A DNA stretch of 64,000 nt from positions 32,847-96,846 of the forward strand of contig DATNQN010000055.1 in assembly GCA_036703985.1 (NCBI GenBank). Reading direction: 5' to 3'. Source of the stretch: Leptolyngbyaceae cyanobacterium. Lineage in GTDB: Bacteria > Cyanobacteriota > Cyanobacteriia > Cyanobacteriales > Aerosakkonemataceae. The notes under the pieces were generated by a model. It saw only the letters and a program-made list of their open reading frames with translations, was not told where the DNA came from and did no database searches. The position numbers and the translations under genes are program-made. Positions 17,347 through 25,367 of the stretch are shown here, piece by piece. Each line of letters starts with the position of its first letter. Position 1 is the first letter of the stretch.

Positions 17347-19059
17347 TTATTTCCGTTTGGCAGCAGCTTTCTTTTCGGCTTCTTTAGCAGCTTTGGCTGC
17401 TTTTTTAGCAGCTTTTTCTGCCTCAATTGCTGCTAATCTGGCTTGTTCCTTTTCTTCGGCAATTTTATCGAGGTAGTAATGATAATCTCCCAAATAAATG
17501 CGAAATTCTCCATCGCGAATTTCCACGATTTTGTTGGCAACTTGGGAGATAAAATAACGATCGTGGGAAACTATAATAGCCGTGCCATCATAATTTTGTA
17601 GTGCTTCTTCCAGCATTTCTTTCGCTGGAATATCTAAATGGTTAGTCGGCTCATCTAATATTAGTAAGTTAGCCGGACGCAACAGCATTTTAGCAAGAGC
17701 GAGACGAGCTTTTTCACCGCCACTGAGAGCAGCTACTTTCTTTAATACCGTATCGCCGCTGAATAGGAAACGACCTAACAGAGTGCGAACTTCTTCGTTT
17801 TTCCACTCAGGTACTTCATCATGGATGGTATCCATTACTGTTTTGGATAAATCCAAAGCTTCTGCTTGATTTTGTTCAAAATATCCGGGAATAACGTTAT
17901 GAGCGCCTAAACTAACTTTACCTTCTGTGGGTTGTTCCATCCCCATAATTAGGCGTAGTATAGTAGATTTACCAGCACCGTTGGGGCCGAGAAACGCAAT
18001 GCGATCGCCTCTTTCAATTAACAATTCTGCACCCAAAAAGAGGATTTTGTCATCGTAAGTATGCACCAAATCTTGAATTTCTACTACTTCACGACCACTG
18101 CGGGGTGCGGGTGGAAAACGGAAATGTAAAGTTCTGACTGAACCTGTCGGTGCCTCAATTTTTTCAATTTTTTCTAATTGCTTTTCCCTGCTTTTGGCTT
18201 GGGTGCTGCGGGTGGCACTAGCGCGGAAACGATCGACGAATGCTTGCTGTTTTTCTAATTCTTTTTGTTGTCTTTCGTAAGCACTAAGTTGTGCGGCTTG
18301 GTTTTCTGCTTTTTGTTGTAGATAAGCAGAATAGTTACCTAAATATGTGGTGGAAACTCCCCTTTCTGTTTCGACGATTTGAGTACAAAGACGATCCAAA
18401 AATTCTCGGTCGTGAGAAACAATTACCATTGGAGTATTTAACCCTTTTAGGTAATTTTCCAACCATTCGATCGTCTCTAAATCTAAATGGTTAGTCGGTT
18501 CGTCCAGTAACAATATATCGGGTTTTTGCAGGATAATTTTGGCTAAACTCATTCGCATTTGCCAACCGCCGCTAAATGCGCTGACAAGTCGATCGCCATC
18601 TCCCGTCTCAAACCCCATTTCTGGTAAAATTTTATCAATCTGGGAGTCCAAACCGTAGCCATCTAAAGCTTCAAATTGGCGCTGCAACTTATCCATTTTG
18701 TGAATAAGTTTGTCTAACTGTTCTGGGGTGGCAGTTTCCATATCGCGATGCACTTGCGCCAGTGCTTCGTGGACGTTATTCGCTTCCCCAAAAGCACGCC
18801 ATAATTCTTCTTTAACCGTGCGACTGGGGTCTACTTCAAATTCCTGAGTGAGGTAGCCTATATGCAAACTGGCGGGACGGATCACTTCTCCCGCAGTCGG
18901 TTCGATTTCGCCGGTGATAATCTTTAGTTGGGTAGATTTACCCGCACCGTTGACGCCAACTAATCCGATGCGATCGCCTGGCTTCACTTCCCAGTTAACA
19001 TCTTTGAGAACTTCTCCGGTAGGATAGATTTTACTGATATGTTCGAGTCGCAGCATCAA
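17347..19059 (-). CDS. ABC-F family ATPase
   Basis: A soluble protein with two ABC domains and no membrane segments, of the ABC-F class that acts on ribosomes (Uup/EttA-like). Cassette 1 has GVNGAGKST, SGGWQMRMSLA and LLLDEPTNHLD. Cassette 2 has GPNGAGKST, LSGGEKARLALA and LILDEPTNHLD. The two are joined by a charged linker around QQKELEKQQAFVDRFRA. The C-terminal 35 residues are a Lys/Ala-rich coiled coil (AAKKAAKAAKEAEKKAA) as in Uup-like members. At 570 aa it is typical. The particular ABC-F subgroup is not certain. Confidence 0.92.
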   Translation of the reverse strand: MMLRLEHISKIYPTGEVLKDVNWEVKPGDRIGLVGVNGAGKSTQLKIITGEIEPTAGEVIRPASLHIGYLTQEFEVDPSRTVKEELWRAFGEANNVHEALAQVHRDMETATPEQLDKLIHKMDKLQRQFEALDGYGLDSQIDKILPEMGFETGDGDRLVSAFSGGWQMRMSLAKIILQKPDILLLDEPTNHLDLETIEWLENYLKGLNTPMVIVSHDREFLDRLCTQIVETERGVSTTYLGNYSAYLQQKAENQAAQLSAYERQQKELEKQQAFVDRFRASATRSTQAKSREKQLEKIEKIEAPTGSVRTLHFRFPPAPRSGREVVEIQDLVHTYDDKILFLGAELLIERGDRIAFLGPNGAGKSTILRLIMGMEQPTEGKVSLGAHNVIPGYFEQNQAEALDLSKTVMDTIHDEVPEWKNEEVRTLLGRFLFSGDTVLKKVAALSGGEKARLALAKMLLRPANLLILDEPTNHLDIPAKEMLEEALQNYDGTAIIVSHDRYFISQVANKIVEIRDGEFRIYLGDYHYYLDKIAEEKEQARLAAIEAEKAAKKAAKAAKEAEKKAAAKRK

Positions 19060-19242
19060 GAGTCTCCAAGGAAGTAGCAGCAGGGGAAGTTAAGCGCCAA
19101 ACGAGAGCGATCGCTAGGCCGTGTTTATCTTAACAAAATTTAATGCCGAGCGAAGAGATTTAATAAACCAGATTTCTCTTTTTCATTGTCAACTGCGAAT
19201 TTCACTTTTACAGAAAATCCAAAATCTAAAATCTAAAATCGA

Positions 19243-20208
19243 ATGTCCGAACAACGCACCGATTACGATAGTCCTTGGAAAGAAGTCATCGAAGCATATT
19301 TTCCCCAATTTTTAGAATTCTTTTTTCCTTTAGCTTATGATGCGATCGATTGGACACAACCTTATGAATTTCTAGATACAGAACTGCAACAACTCGAACC
19401 AGATGCAGAAATTGGCAAGTGTCTGGTGGATAAAGTCGCGAAGGTTTGGTTGCTGGATGGGGAGGAAGTTTGGGTATTAGTCCACGTTGAAGTGCAAGGC
19501 CGCTATGATGTGGACTTTGCCAAGCGGATGTACACTTACAATTATCGATTGTTCGATCGCCACGAGCAGCGCGTCATCAGTTTGGCAGTTTTGGCAGACG
19601 AACGGGAAAATTGGCGACCTTCCAGCTACGGTTACGAATTGGCAGGTTGTCGCGTCAGCTTAGAATTTCCCATCGCCAAACTTTTGGACTACGAAACGCA
19701 ATGGGAAACTCTGGAACAAACGACCAACCCTTTTGGCATAGTGGTGATGGCGCATTTGCGGACAAAGGCAACCCCACAAAACCCAGAGGGTCGTTTACAG
19801 TGGAAATTGAACCTGGTCAGACGATTGTACGAACGTGGTTATAGTCGAGAAGATGTAGTGCAATTGTTTCGATTTATCGACTGGGTAATGGTTTTGCCAA
19901 AAGAATTGGCATCTAGTTTTAAACAAGTAGCGAGAAGTTACGAGGAGGCTAGTAAAATGCGTTACGTAACCAGTATTGAACGGTTGGCAAAAGAGGAAGG
20001 AAAAGAGGAAGGAATTGTTGAAACGAGTCGAAATTACATAACTCAATTCCTACAAGCGCGATTTGGAGAAGTACCAAGTTCTATTGTCGATACTTTGAAT
20101 GGAATAAACGATCCGTCTGTGCTGCAAACTCTTTTTACTCGATCGATCGCAATTGGTTCTTTAGCAGAATTTCAGCAAGTTCTAGATGAGATGGCGTCTG
20201 GGGAATAA
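19243..20208 (+). CDS. Rpn/PD-(D/E)XK-type putative nuclease (cyanobacterial transposase-like family)
   Basis: A 321-aa member of the large cyanobacterial family annotated as Rpn recombination-promoting nuclease or putative transposase. A PD-(D/E)XK-like core is suggested by LVDKVAKVWLLDGEEVWVLVHVEVQG, where Asp and ExQ could be metal ligands. The C-terminal 75 residues are helical and charged (RLAKEEGKEEG). Such genes are often multicopy without being flanked by inverted repeats, and none are seen here. ATCTAAA repeats abut the start codon, and a HIP1-based terminator follows. Function is not established. Confidence 0.72.
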   Translation: MSEQRTDYDSPWKEVIEAYFPQFLEFFFPLAYDAIDWTQPYEFLDTELQQLEPDAEIGKCLVDKVAKVWLLDGEEVWVLVHVEVQGRYDVDFAKRMYTYNYRLFDRHEQRVISLAVLADERENWRPSSYGYELAGCRVSLEFPIAKLLDYETQWETLEQTTNPFGIVVMAHLRTKATPQNPEGRLQWKLNLVRRLYERGYSREDVVQLFRFIDWVMVLPKELASSFKQVARSYEEASKMRYVTSIERLAKEEGKEEGIVETSRNYITQFLQARFGEVPSSIVDTLNGINDPSVLQTLFTRSIAIGSLAEFQQVLDEMASGE

Positions 20209-20233
20209 GCAATTTTATTTTACGGCGAGAGTG

Positions 20234-20261
20234 GCGATCGCATAAAGGTCGATCGCTTTTT
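20234..20261 (+). terminator. Intrinsic terminator built from two HIP1-like sites
   Basis: GCGATCG (20234-20240) and CGATCGC (20250-20256) form a perfect 7-bp stem with a 9-nt loop, followed by TTTTT (20257-20261). It lies 26 nt past the Rpn-family stop codon. Both arms are HIP1 cores. Confidence 0.7.
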
Positions 20262-20327
20262 GGTGAAGAATGCGATCGCAAACCTTCTATACCATGAAAA
20301 GCCTCTTTAGTCAAGCTTACCTCAGAT

Positions 20328-20375
20328 GCGATCGCCTTTAGCACCGTAAAAACTCGTGCATCGCGATCGCTTTTT
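20328..20375 (+). repeat. Second HIP1 pair followed by T-run
   Basis: Two full HIP1 octamers (20328-20335 and 20363-20370) can pair with each other, and TTTTT follows directly. It could be a back-up terminator or simply two nearby HIP1 sites. Confidence 0.45.
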
Positions 20376-20703
20376 ATCTCTAAAAATAATATTTTTTTCT
20401 AGTTTAAAAACCTTGAAACCCTTATAATTACGTAGCGGTGCTGGTAAAATTTTGCTTTTTGGTCATAACTAGGACAAAGTATCATTGTTCGTAATCATAT
20501 ACCAAATCGACCAAATAACGCAAGTACGTTGAATAAATGATATTTATTCTCAACTATTTTTCTGATCGAATTTGGCTTGGCTTTAAATTTTTAAATTTAT
20601 CTGGCGAAGACTATTAGCGGAAATTAATTGAGGTGAGAACTGGAGATCTGAGACTTTTCTGAATCTTTGCTCTAGTTTCGCTCAAATATCCAAACTTTTA
20701 CCA

Positions 20704-20913
20704 CTATAAGCAGTTCCAATTGAAATCAATCAAATAGCCAATTATATATCCAAATATACGATTGTGGAAATTCTTAACTTTTTTGAATTCATTGTAGTCG
20801 CTTTCTGAAAATTCTCCTTTATACATTTGAATAAAGAAATTTTTAGTTTGCTCTTTATCTGTTACTACTCTATTAACGGATTTTAGTGTAGTCATCTTAA
20901 AGTTTAAAGGCAT
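20704..20913 (-). CDS. Small AT-rich open frame, doubtful gene
   Basis: This frame could encode 69 aa from ATG 20913 (or 77 from GTG 20937). The product is Lys/Asn/Phe-rich with no recognised domain and no Shine-Dalgarno. It sits in the 980-base stretch between the Rpn-family gene and nirB. That stretch otherwise holds HIP1 hairpins (20234-20375), palindromic repeats (20933-21016) and the nirB promoter region. It may be chance. Confidence 0.25.
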   Translation of the reverse strand: MPLNFKMTTLKSVNRVVTDKEQTKNFFIQMYKGEFSESDYNEFKKVKNFHNRIFGYIIGYLIDFNWNCL

Positions 20914-20932
20914 TTTTATACTAGGATTTAAA

Positions 20933-21016
20933 TCCACTTAAGTGGACTAAATTTTTCTTATTTCCAGTCCTCTTTCAGAGGACTTTCGCTATTAGCCTGG
21001 GGTTTGAACCCCAGGC
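20933..21016. repeat. Cluster of three palindromes (dispersed cyanobacterial repeat)
   Basis: Three adjacent perfect inverted repeats: a 14-nt palindrome TCCACTTAAGTGGA (20933-20946), AGTCCTC/GAGGACT around a 5-nt loop (20966-20984), and GCCTGGGGTT/AACCCCAGGC around TG (20995-21016). The phrase GCTATTAGCCTGGGGTTTGA resembles repeats scattered through Oscillatoriales genomes. It sits about 90 bases upstream of the NtcA-like site of nirB. Confidence 0.7.
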
Positions 21017-21106
21017 GAACTAAATCTCCCTTTCATTTATCCGCCCCTACCTTCATGCAAAAACAAGATGGGGATCGATCGCATCTTGCATAACCAATGT
21101 GAATCT

Positions 21107-21148
21107 GTAGCTAAATTTACAAAATCTAATAGTAATTACAAATAACAC
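21107..21148 (+). promoter_or_regulatory. Candidate NtcA-activated promoter of nirB
   Basis: GTA-N8-TAC at 21107-21120 matches the NtcA box exactly. After 22 nt comes TAACAC (21143-21148), close to the TAN3T -10 element expected at this distance in NtcA-activated promoters. The predicted transcript start is near 21155, about 30 nt before the nirB ATG. This would place nirB under global nitrogen control. Confidence 0.68.
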
Positions 21149-21186
21149 TGATAAGGAGAACTAAAACATGGACGTTTTAGAAATAC

Positions 21187-23733
21187 ATGACTGCCAAAAA
21201 GAACTTAATTGTTATCGGCAACGGAATGGTAGGACACAAGTTCCTCGAATTAGCGATCGCAAAAGGCGTTACGCAGAATTGGAACGTAATTACCTTCTGT
21301 GAAGAACCGCGAGTTGCCTACGATCGCGTTAATCTCAGTAAATTCTTTGCCGGAAAAACTGCGGCAGATTTATCTTTAGTCGAACCTGGATTATATCACG
21401 AAAACGGTATTGAAATCCATATTGGCGATCGAGTAGTTTCCATTAACCGCGCCGAAAAAACTGTTACTTCAGCTAACGGTTTAACTATTTCCTACGATAA
21501 AATTGTTTTAGCGACAGGTTCATATCCCTTCGTACCGCCAATTAAAGGAAATAAAGCTACAGGTACATTTGTTTATCGGACAATCGAAGATTTAGAAGCA
21601 ATATCTGCATACGCTAAAAATTGCGAAGTTGGCGTAGTAGTTGGTGGTGGATTATTAGGATTAGAAGCAGCAAACGCACTGCAAAATCTCGGTTTAAAAA
21701 CTCACGTTGTAGAATTTGCACCCCGCCTCATGCCAGTGCAAATTGATGATATCGGTGGAATGATTCTTCGCAATAAAATAGAAGAATTAGGAATATCGGT
21801 ATATACCAGCAAATCTACCACCGAAATTGTCAGCGAAAATGGCAGAGTGGTAAAAATGCTATTCGCTGACGGCACTGAGTTAGAAACAGATACGATCGTC
21901 TTTTCTGCCGGAATTCGCCCCCGCGACGAACTTGCCAGACAATGCGGATTAGCGATCGGAGAAAGAGGCGGTATTATCATCAATAATTACTGCCAAACAT
22001 CAGATCCAGACATCTACGCGATCGGAGAATGCGCCCTTTACCAGAACCAAACTTACGGCTTAGTAGCACCAGGCTACACGATGGCAGGAGTCGTAGCGGA
22101 CATTTTCAACAATACCACGATCGGCCAATTTACTGGCGCGGATATGTCCACCAAACTCAAATTATTGGGAGTGGACGTTGCCAGCTTCGGAGATGCCTTT
22201 GCCAGAACACCCGATGCTAAAGAAATTGCCATTACCGATACCGTTCAAGGCATATACAAAAAGTTAGTAATCGACAAAAATGGCACTCATTTATTAGGTG
22301 GAATTCTCATCGGTGATGCTTCCGCTTATGGTACGCTACTGCAATTCGTCCAAAATCAAATAACTTTACCACCCCATCCCGAAGACTTGCTAATGCCACC
22401 CCGCGAAGGCAAACCCGCAGTCGCCGCGATGGGAGTAGAAAGTCTACCCGATACTGCCCAAATTTGCTCTTGCAATAATATCAGTAAAGCAGATATTTGT
22501 ACCGCTATCCGCGAAAACAAGCTTACCGATATCGGTAGCGTCAAAAAATGTACGAAAGCCGGAACTGGCTGCGGTGGTTGTGTACCTCTGGTAACGGATA
22601 TCCTAAAATCAGAGATGAAGAAAGCCGGATTAGTGGTAAAAAATCATCTCTGCGAACACTTCCCCTATTCCCGTCAAGAATTATATCATTTGTTGCGATT
22701 CCATAAAATCAAAACTTTCGATGATTTAATTCAACAACACGGTAAAGGATTGGGGTGCGAAATTTGCAAACCTGCCGTCGCTTCCATGCTGGCTTCCACT
22801 TGGAACGAACACGTTTTGACACCCACCCACGTCAGTTTGCAAGATACCAACGATTACTATCTAGCCAACATTCAAAAAGACGGTACTTACTCAGTAGTTC
22901 CCAGAGTTCCCGGTGGAGAAATTACACCAGAAAAACTAATTGTTTTGGGAGAAGTCGCCAAAGAATTCAATCTCTATACCAAAATTACTGGCGGACAACG
23001 CATCGATTTATTTGGTGCTAGAGTAGACCAATTACCATTAATTTGGCAGCGCTTAGTAGATGCGGGATTTGAATCGGGACACGCTTACGGCAAAGCACTG
23101 CGAACTGTCAAATCTTGCGTCGGTAGTACCTGGTGTCGCTTTGGGGTGCAAGATTCTACAAGTTTGGCGATCGAAGTAGAATTACGCTATCGTGGTTTGA
23201 GAGCGCCACACAAATTAAAATCTGCCGTCTCCGGTTGCACTCGCGAATGTGCGGAAGCACAAAGTAAAGATTTCGGAATAATTGCTACCGAAAAAGGTTG
23301 GAATTTGTACGTTTGCGGTAATGGTGGCATTAAACCGCAACACGCGCAATTACTAGCCGCAGATGTGGATAAAGAAACGCTGATTAAATATATCGATCGC
23401 TTTTTAATATTCTACATCCGCACTGCCGATCGATTGGAACGTACTGCTACTTGGTTTAACAAATTAGAAGGTGGTATCGAATATCTGAAACAAGTGATCG
23501 TTGAAGATTCCCTCGGCATTTGTGCCGAATTAGAATCACAAATGGAACACCTTGTCAAGACCTATCAATGCGAATGGAAAGCTACCATTGAAGACCCAGA
23601 AAAAGTACAGCGTTTCCGTCATTTCGTAAATTCCGACGAACCAGATCCCAGTTTATCTTATGTAGAAGAACGAGGTCAAAAGCGTCCGGCAACGGAACAA
23701 GAAAAAGCTTTAGTTGGTAATCTAGTAGGGTAA
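21187..23733 (+). CDS. nirB: NAD(P)H-dependent nitrite reductase large subunit
   Basis: Reduces nitrite to ammonium in the cytoplasm with NAD(P)H, via FAD, Fe-S and siroheme. Domain order is visible: an N-terminal FAD/NAD(P) pyridine-nucleotide oxidoreductase domain (VIGNGMVG), Cys-rich BFD-like [2Fe-2S] regions (CSCNNISKADIC, KAGTGCGGC, and a second at LGCEICKP), and the C-terminal sulfite/nitrite reductase repeats with siroheme-[4Fe-4S] ligands in CVGSTWC and CTREC. The 848 aa match the family. Cyanobacteria mostly use ferredoxin-type NirA, so this is an alternative enzyme. The start chosen matches the family N-terminus but has no Shine-Dalgarno of its own. An upstream ATG (21168) with AAGGAG opens another frame. 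Confidence 0.95.
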   Translation: MTAKKNLIVIGNGMVGHKFLELAIAKGVTQNWNVITFCEEPRVAYDRVNLSKFFAGKTAADLSLVEPGLYHENGIEIHIGDRVVSINRAEKTVTSANGLTISYDKIVLATGSYPFVPPIKGNKATGTFVYRTIEDLEAISAYAKNCEVGVVVGGGLLGLEAANALQNLGLKTHVVEFAPRLMPVQIDDIGGMILRNKIEELGISVYTSKSTTEIVSENGRVVKMLFADGTELETDTIVFSAGIRPRDELARQCGLAIGERGGIIINNYCQTSDPDIYAIGECALYQNQTYGLVAPGYTMAGVVADIFNNTTIGQFTGADMSTKLKLLGVDVASFGDAFARTPDAKEIAITDTVQGIYKKLVIDKNGTHLLGGILIGDASAYGTLLQFVQNQITLPPHPEDLLMPPREGKPAVAAMGVESLPDTAQICSCNNISKADICTAIRENKLTDIGSVKKCTKAGTGCGGCVPLVTDILKSEMKKAGLVVKNHLCEHFPYSRQELYHLLRFHKIKTFDDLIQQHGKGLGCEICKPAVASMLASTWNEHVLTPTHVSLQDTNDYYLANIQKDGTYSVVPRVPGGEITPEKLIVLGEVAKEFNLYTKITGGQRIDLFGARVDQLPLIWQRLVDAGFESGHAYGKALRTVKSCVGSTWCRFGVQDSTSLAIEVELRYRGLRAPHKLKSAVSGCTRECAEAQSKDFGIIATEKGWNLYVCGNGGIKPQHAQLLAADVDKETLIKYIDRFLIFYIRTADRLERTATWFNKLEGGIEYLKQVIVEDSLGICAELESQMEHLVKTYQCEWKATIEDPEKVQRFRHFVNSDEPDPSLSYVEERGQKRPATEQEKALVGNLVG

Positions 23734-23751
23734 ATAATACTGGATAGACTG

Positions 23752-24396
23752 ATGACCATTTATCTCGATTCTGCCATTATTTCCGAAGCTCAAATTGCTA
23801 AAGAATTAGGTTGGGTAAAAGGAATTACAACTAACCCAACTCTCTTAGCCAAAACTGATTTACCAGTAGAGACGACACTGAAAGAATTAGCCAAATTAAC
23901 CAACGGCCCAGTTTTTTATCAATTAATGTCATCCGAACTGGAGGAAATGATTAAAGAAGGAAAAAAAGCTTTTGAGATTATCGGTCATCAAACAGTCCTA
24001 AAAATACCCGCTACTACAATTGGCTTCCAAGCTGTTAACCATTTAACGTCAGAAATAACTTGTTCGGTGACAGCAATTTACAGTCCAGCACAAGCAGCAG
24101 TAGCCAAAGAAGCAGGCGCAAAATATGCGATCGCATACGTTAATCGCGCTACAAAATTACTAGGTGATGGCATAGCTTTGGTGCGGGAAATGGCAACTAT
24201 CTTAACAGGTAGCACTACCGAAATACTCGCCGCCAGCATCAAATCACCCGAAGAAGCTGCTGCATCCCTACAAGCTGGGGCACATCACCTCACCCTTCCC
24301 TTAAATATGTTGCAAGCGATCGCAACCCATCAATTATCCCAACAAACCGTTGAGGAATTCACCAAAAACGGTCAAGGGATTTTGCAAAATCGGTAA
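23752..24396 (+). CDS. fsa: Fructose-6-phosphate aldolase / transaldolase-like (TalC/Fsa family)
   Basis: A 214-aa short-form transaldolase-family enzyme. The Schiff-base Lys is Lys84 in TVLKIPAT, equivalent to Lys85 of E. coli FsaA. The N-terminal LDSA and the ITTNPTLL strand are characteristic. It may cleave or form fructose-6-phosphate with dihydroxyacetone and glyceraldehyde-3-phosphate, or act as a transaldolase; sequence does not decide. The start lies 18 nt after nirB and before nirD. Its presence inside the nitrite reductase block is unusual. Confidence 0.88.
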   Translation: MTIYLDSAIISEAQIAKELGWVKGITTNPTLLAKTDLPVETTLKELAKLTNGPVFYQLMSSELEEMIKEGKKAFEIIGHQTVLKIPATTIGFQAVNHLTSEITCSVTAIYSPAQAAVAKEAGAKYAIAYVNRATKLLGDGIALVREMATILTGSTTEILAASIKSPEEAAASLQAGAHHLTLPLNMLQAIATHQLSQQTVEEFTKNGQGILQNR

Positions 24397-24423
24397 CTGA
24401 TGTTACCTAAAAACAAATTGCAT

Positions 24424-24468
24424 TCTTATCTGCGTTCATCTGTTTTCATCTGCGGTAAAAATTAACCC
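24424..24468. repeat. ATCTG-rich repeat, inverse copy of the 17206 family
   Basis: The units ATCTGCGTTC, ATCTGTTTTC and ATCTGCGG followed by a GGTAAAAATTAA tail mirror the ACACAGATGA tract at 17206-17252 in opposite orientation. The tract separates fsa from nirD. Confidence 0.65.
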
Positions 24469-24553
24469 TTGATTCCCACAGATAATCTAAGAATATCAAT
24501 TTTACACTACCGATGAAACCGAACACAATATAACAAACAAATAGGAGAATAAA

Positions 24554-24919
24554 ATGGTTCAAGCATTACCAATTCAAGAAAGTATCCTCACTTGGGTAAA
24601 TATCTGTCCCCTAGCAGCTATCACACCCAATACCGGAGTTTGTGCCTTAGTTGGCGGCAAACAAATAGCAATCTTTCGAGTCGGTGATGGTAGCGAAGTC
24701 TACGCTATCAGTAACTACGATCCCTTCAGCAAAACCTACGTATTATCTAGGGGAATTGTAGGCGATCGCAACGGCGTTCCAAAAGTCGCCTCACCCATTT
24801 ACAAACAAAACTTTAACTTAGTTACCGGACAATCTTTCGATGATGAAAAAGTGATTTTACCTACTTACAAAGTAAGGGTAGTTGAAGGAAAAGTACAAGT
24901 AGCTGGTTTTAATAATTAG
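24554..24919 (+). CDS. nirD: Nitrite reductase small subunit NirD
   Basis: The 121-aa Rieske-fold small subunit that partners NirB. The chain follows the fold (WVNICPLAAITPNTGVCALV, then GDGSEVYAISNYDPFSKTYVLSRGIVG) but lacks the two Cys-His pairs, as usual for NirD, so it carries no Fe-S cluster. A good Shine-Dalgarno (TAGGAG) precedes the ATG. The order nirB-fsa-nirD suggests one transcript, or a second weak promoter in the repeat-containing gap after fsa. Confidence 0.93.
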   Translation: MVQALPIQESILTWVNICPLAAITPNTGVCALVGGKQIAIFRVGDGSEVYAISNYDPFSKTYVLSRGIVGDRNGVPKVASPIYKQNFNLVTGQSFDDEKVILPTYKVRVVEGKVQVAGFNN

Positions 24920-24998
24920 GGTAGAAATTAGTTTCGCTTTTAACCTAATTTTCACTTAAAATTCGTTAGATAGTATTTCCCATCTAACGAATTTTCCC

Positions 24999-25277
24999 AT
25001 GTCTGATGTAATAACTCCTGAAATAAGCGATCGCATTTGCACCCACATGAACGAAGATCATAGCGATGCCGTACTTCTCTACGCCAAAGTTTACGCTAAC
25101 TTAACCGATGCTACCGCAGCAGAAATGCTTTCCATCGATCCTGAAGGCATGAACTTATCCGCACAAGCGAATGGCGCAAAAGTACCAGTTCGCATTAAAT
25201 TCGACCACGTTTTGAAAGATTCTGAAGATGCCCACCAAACTCTCATTGCAATGGTAAAACAAGCGCGATCGCATTGA
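24999..25277 (+). CDS. DUF2470 domain protein
   Basis: A 92-aa protein consisting of one DUF2470 domain, the small alpha/beta unit found at the C-terminus of HugZ-like haem oxygenases and pyridoxamine-oxidase-like proteins. HMNEDHSDAVLLYAK is the signature, and IDPEGMNLSA and PVRIKFD follow. A stand-alone copy may bind haem or a related tetrapyrrole. Its place just after nirD, whose partner uses siroheme, makes that worth noting, but it is inference. An intrinsic terminator follows. Confidence 0.83.
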   Translation: MSDVITPEISDRICTHMNEDHSDAVLLYAKVYANLTDATAAEMLSIDPEGMNLSAQANGAKVPVRIKFDHVLKDSEDAHQTLIAMVKQARSH

Positions 25278-25298
25278 AAAACGTACCAAAATAACATT

Positions 25299-25324
25299 AA
25301 CCCCGCGTTTTTACTCACGGGGTT
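25299..25324. terminator. Hairpin between DUF2470 gene and prfA
   Basis: AACCCCG (25299-25305) pairs with CGGGGTT (25318-25324) around a loop that contains TTTTT. It lies between two convergent genes and probably ends the nir transcript. Confidence 0.65.
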
Positions 25325-25367
25325 ACATCTACATTATTGACAAATAATCAATTATATGTTAAGCCTT

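Noticed and set aside
19243..20208. Rpn-family gene considered as part of an insertion sequence
   Set aside because: No terminal inverted repeats or target duplication are visible around it.
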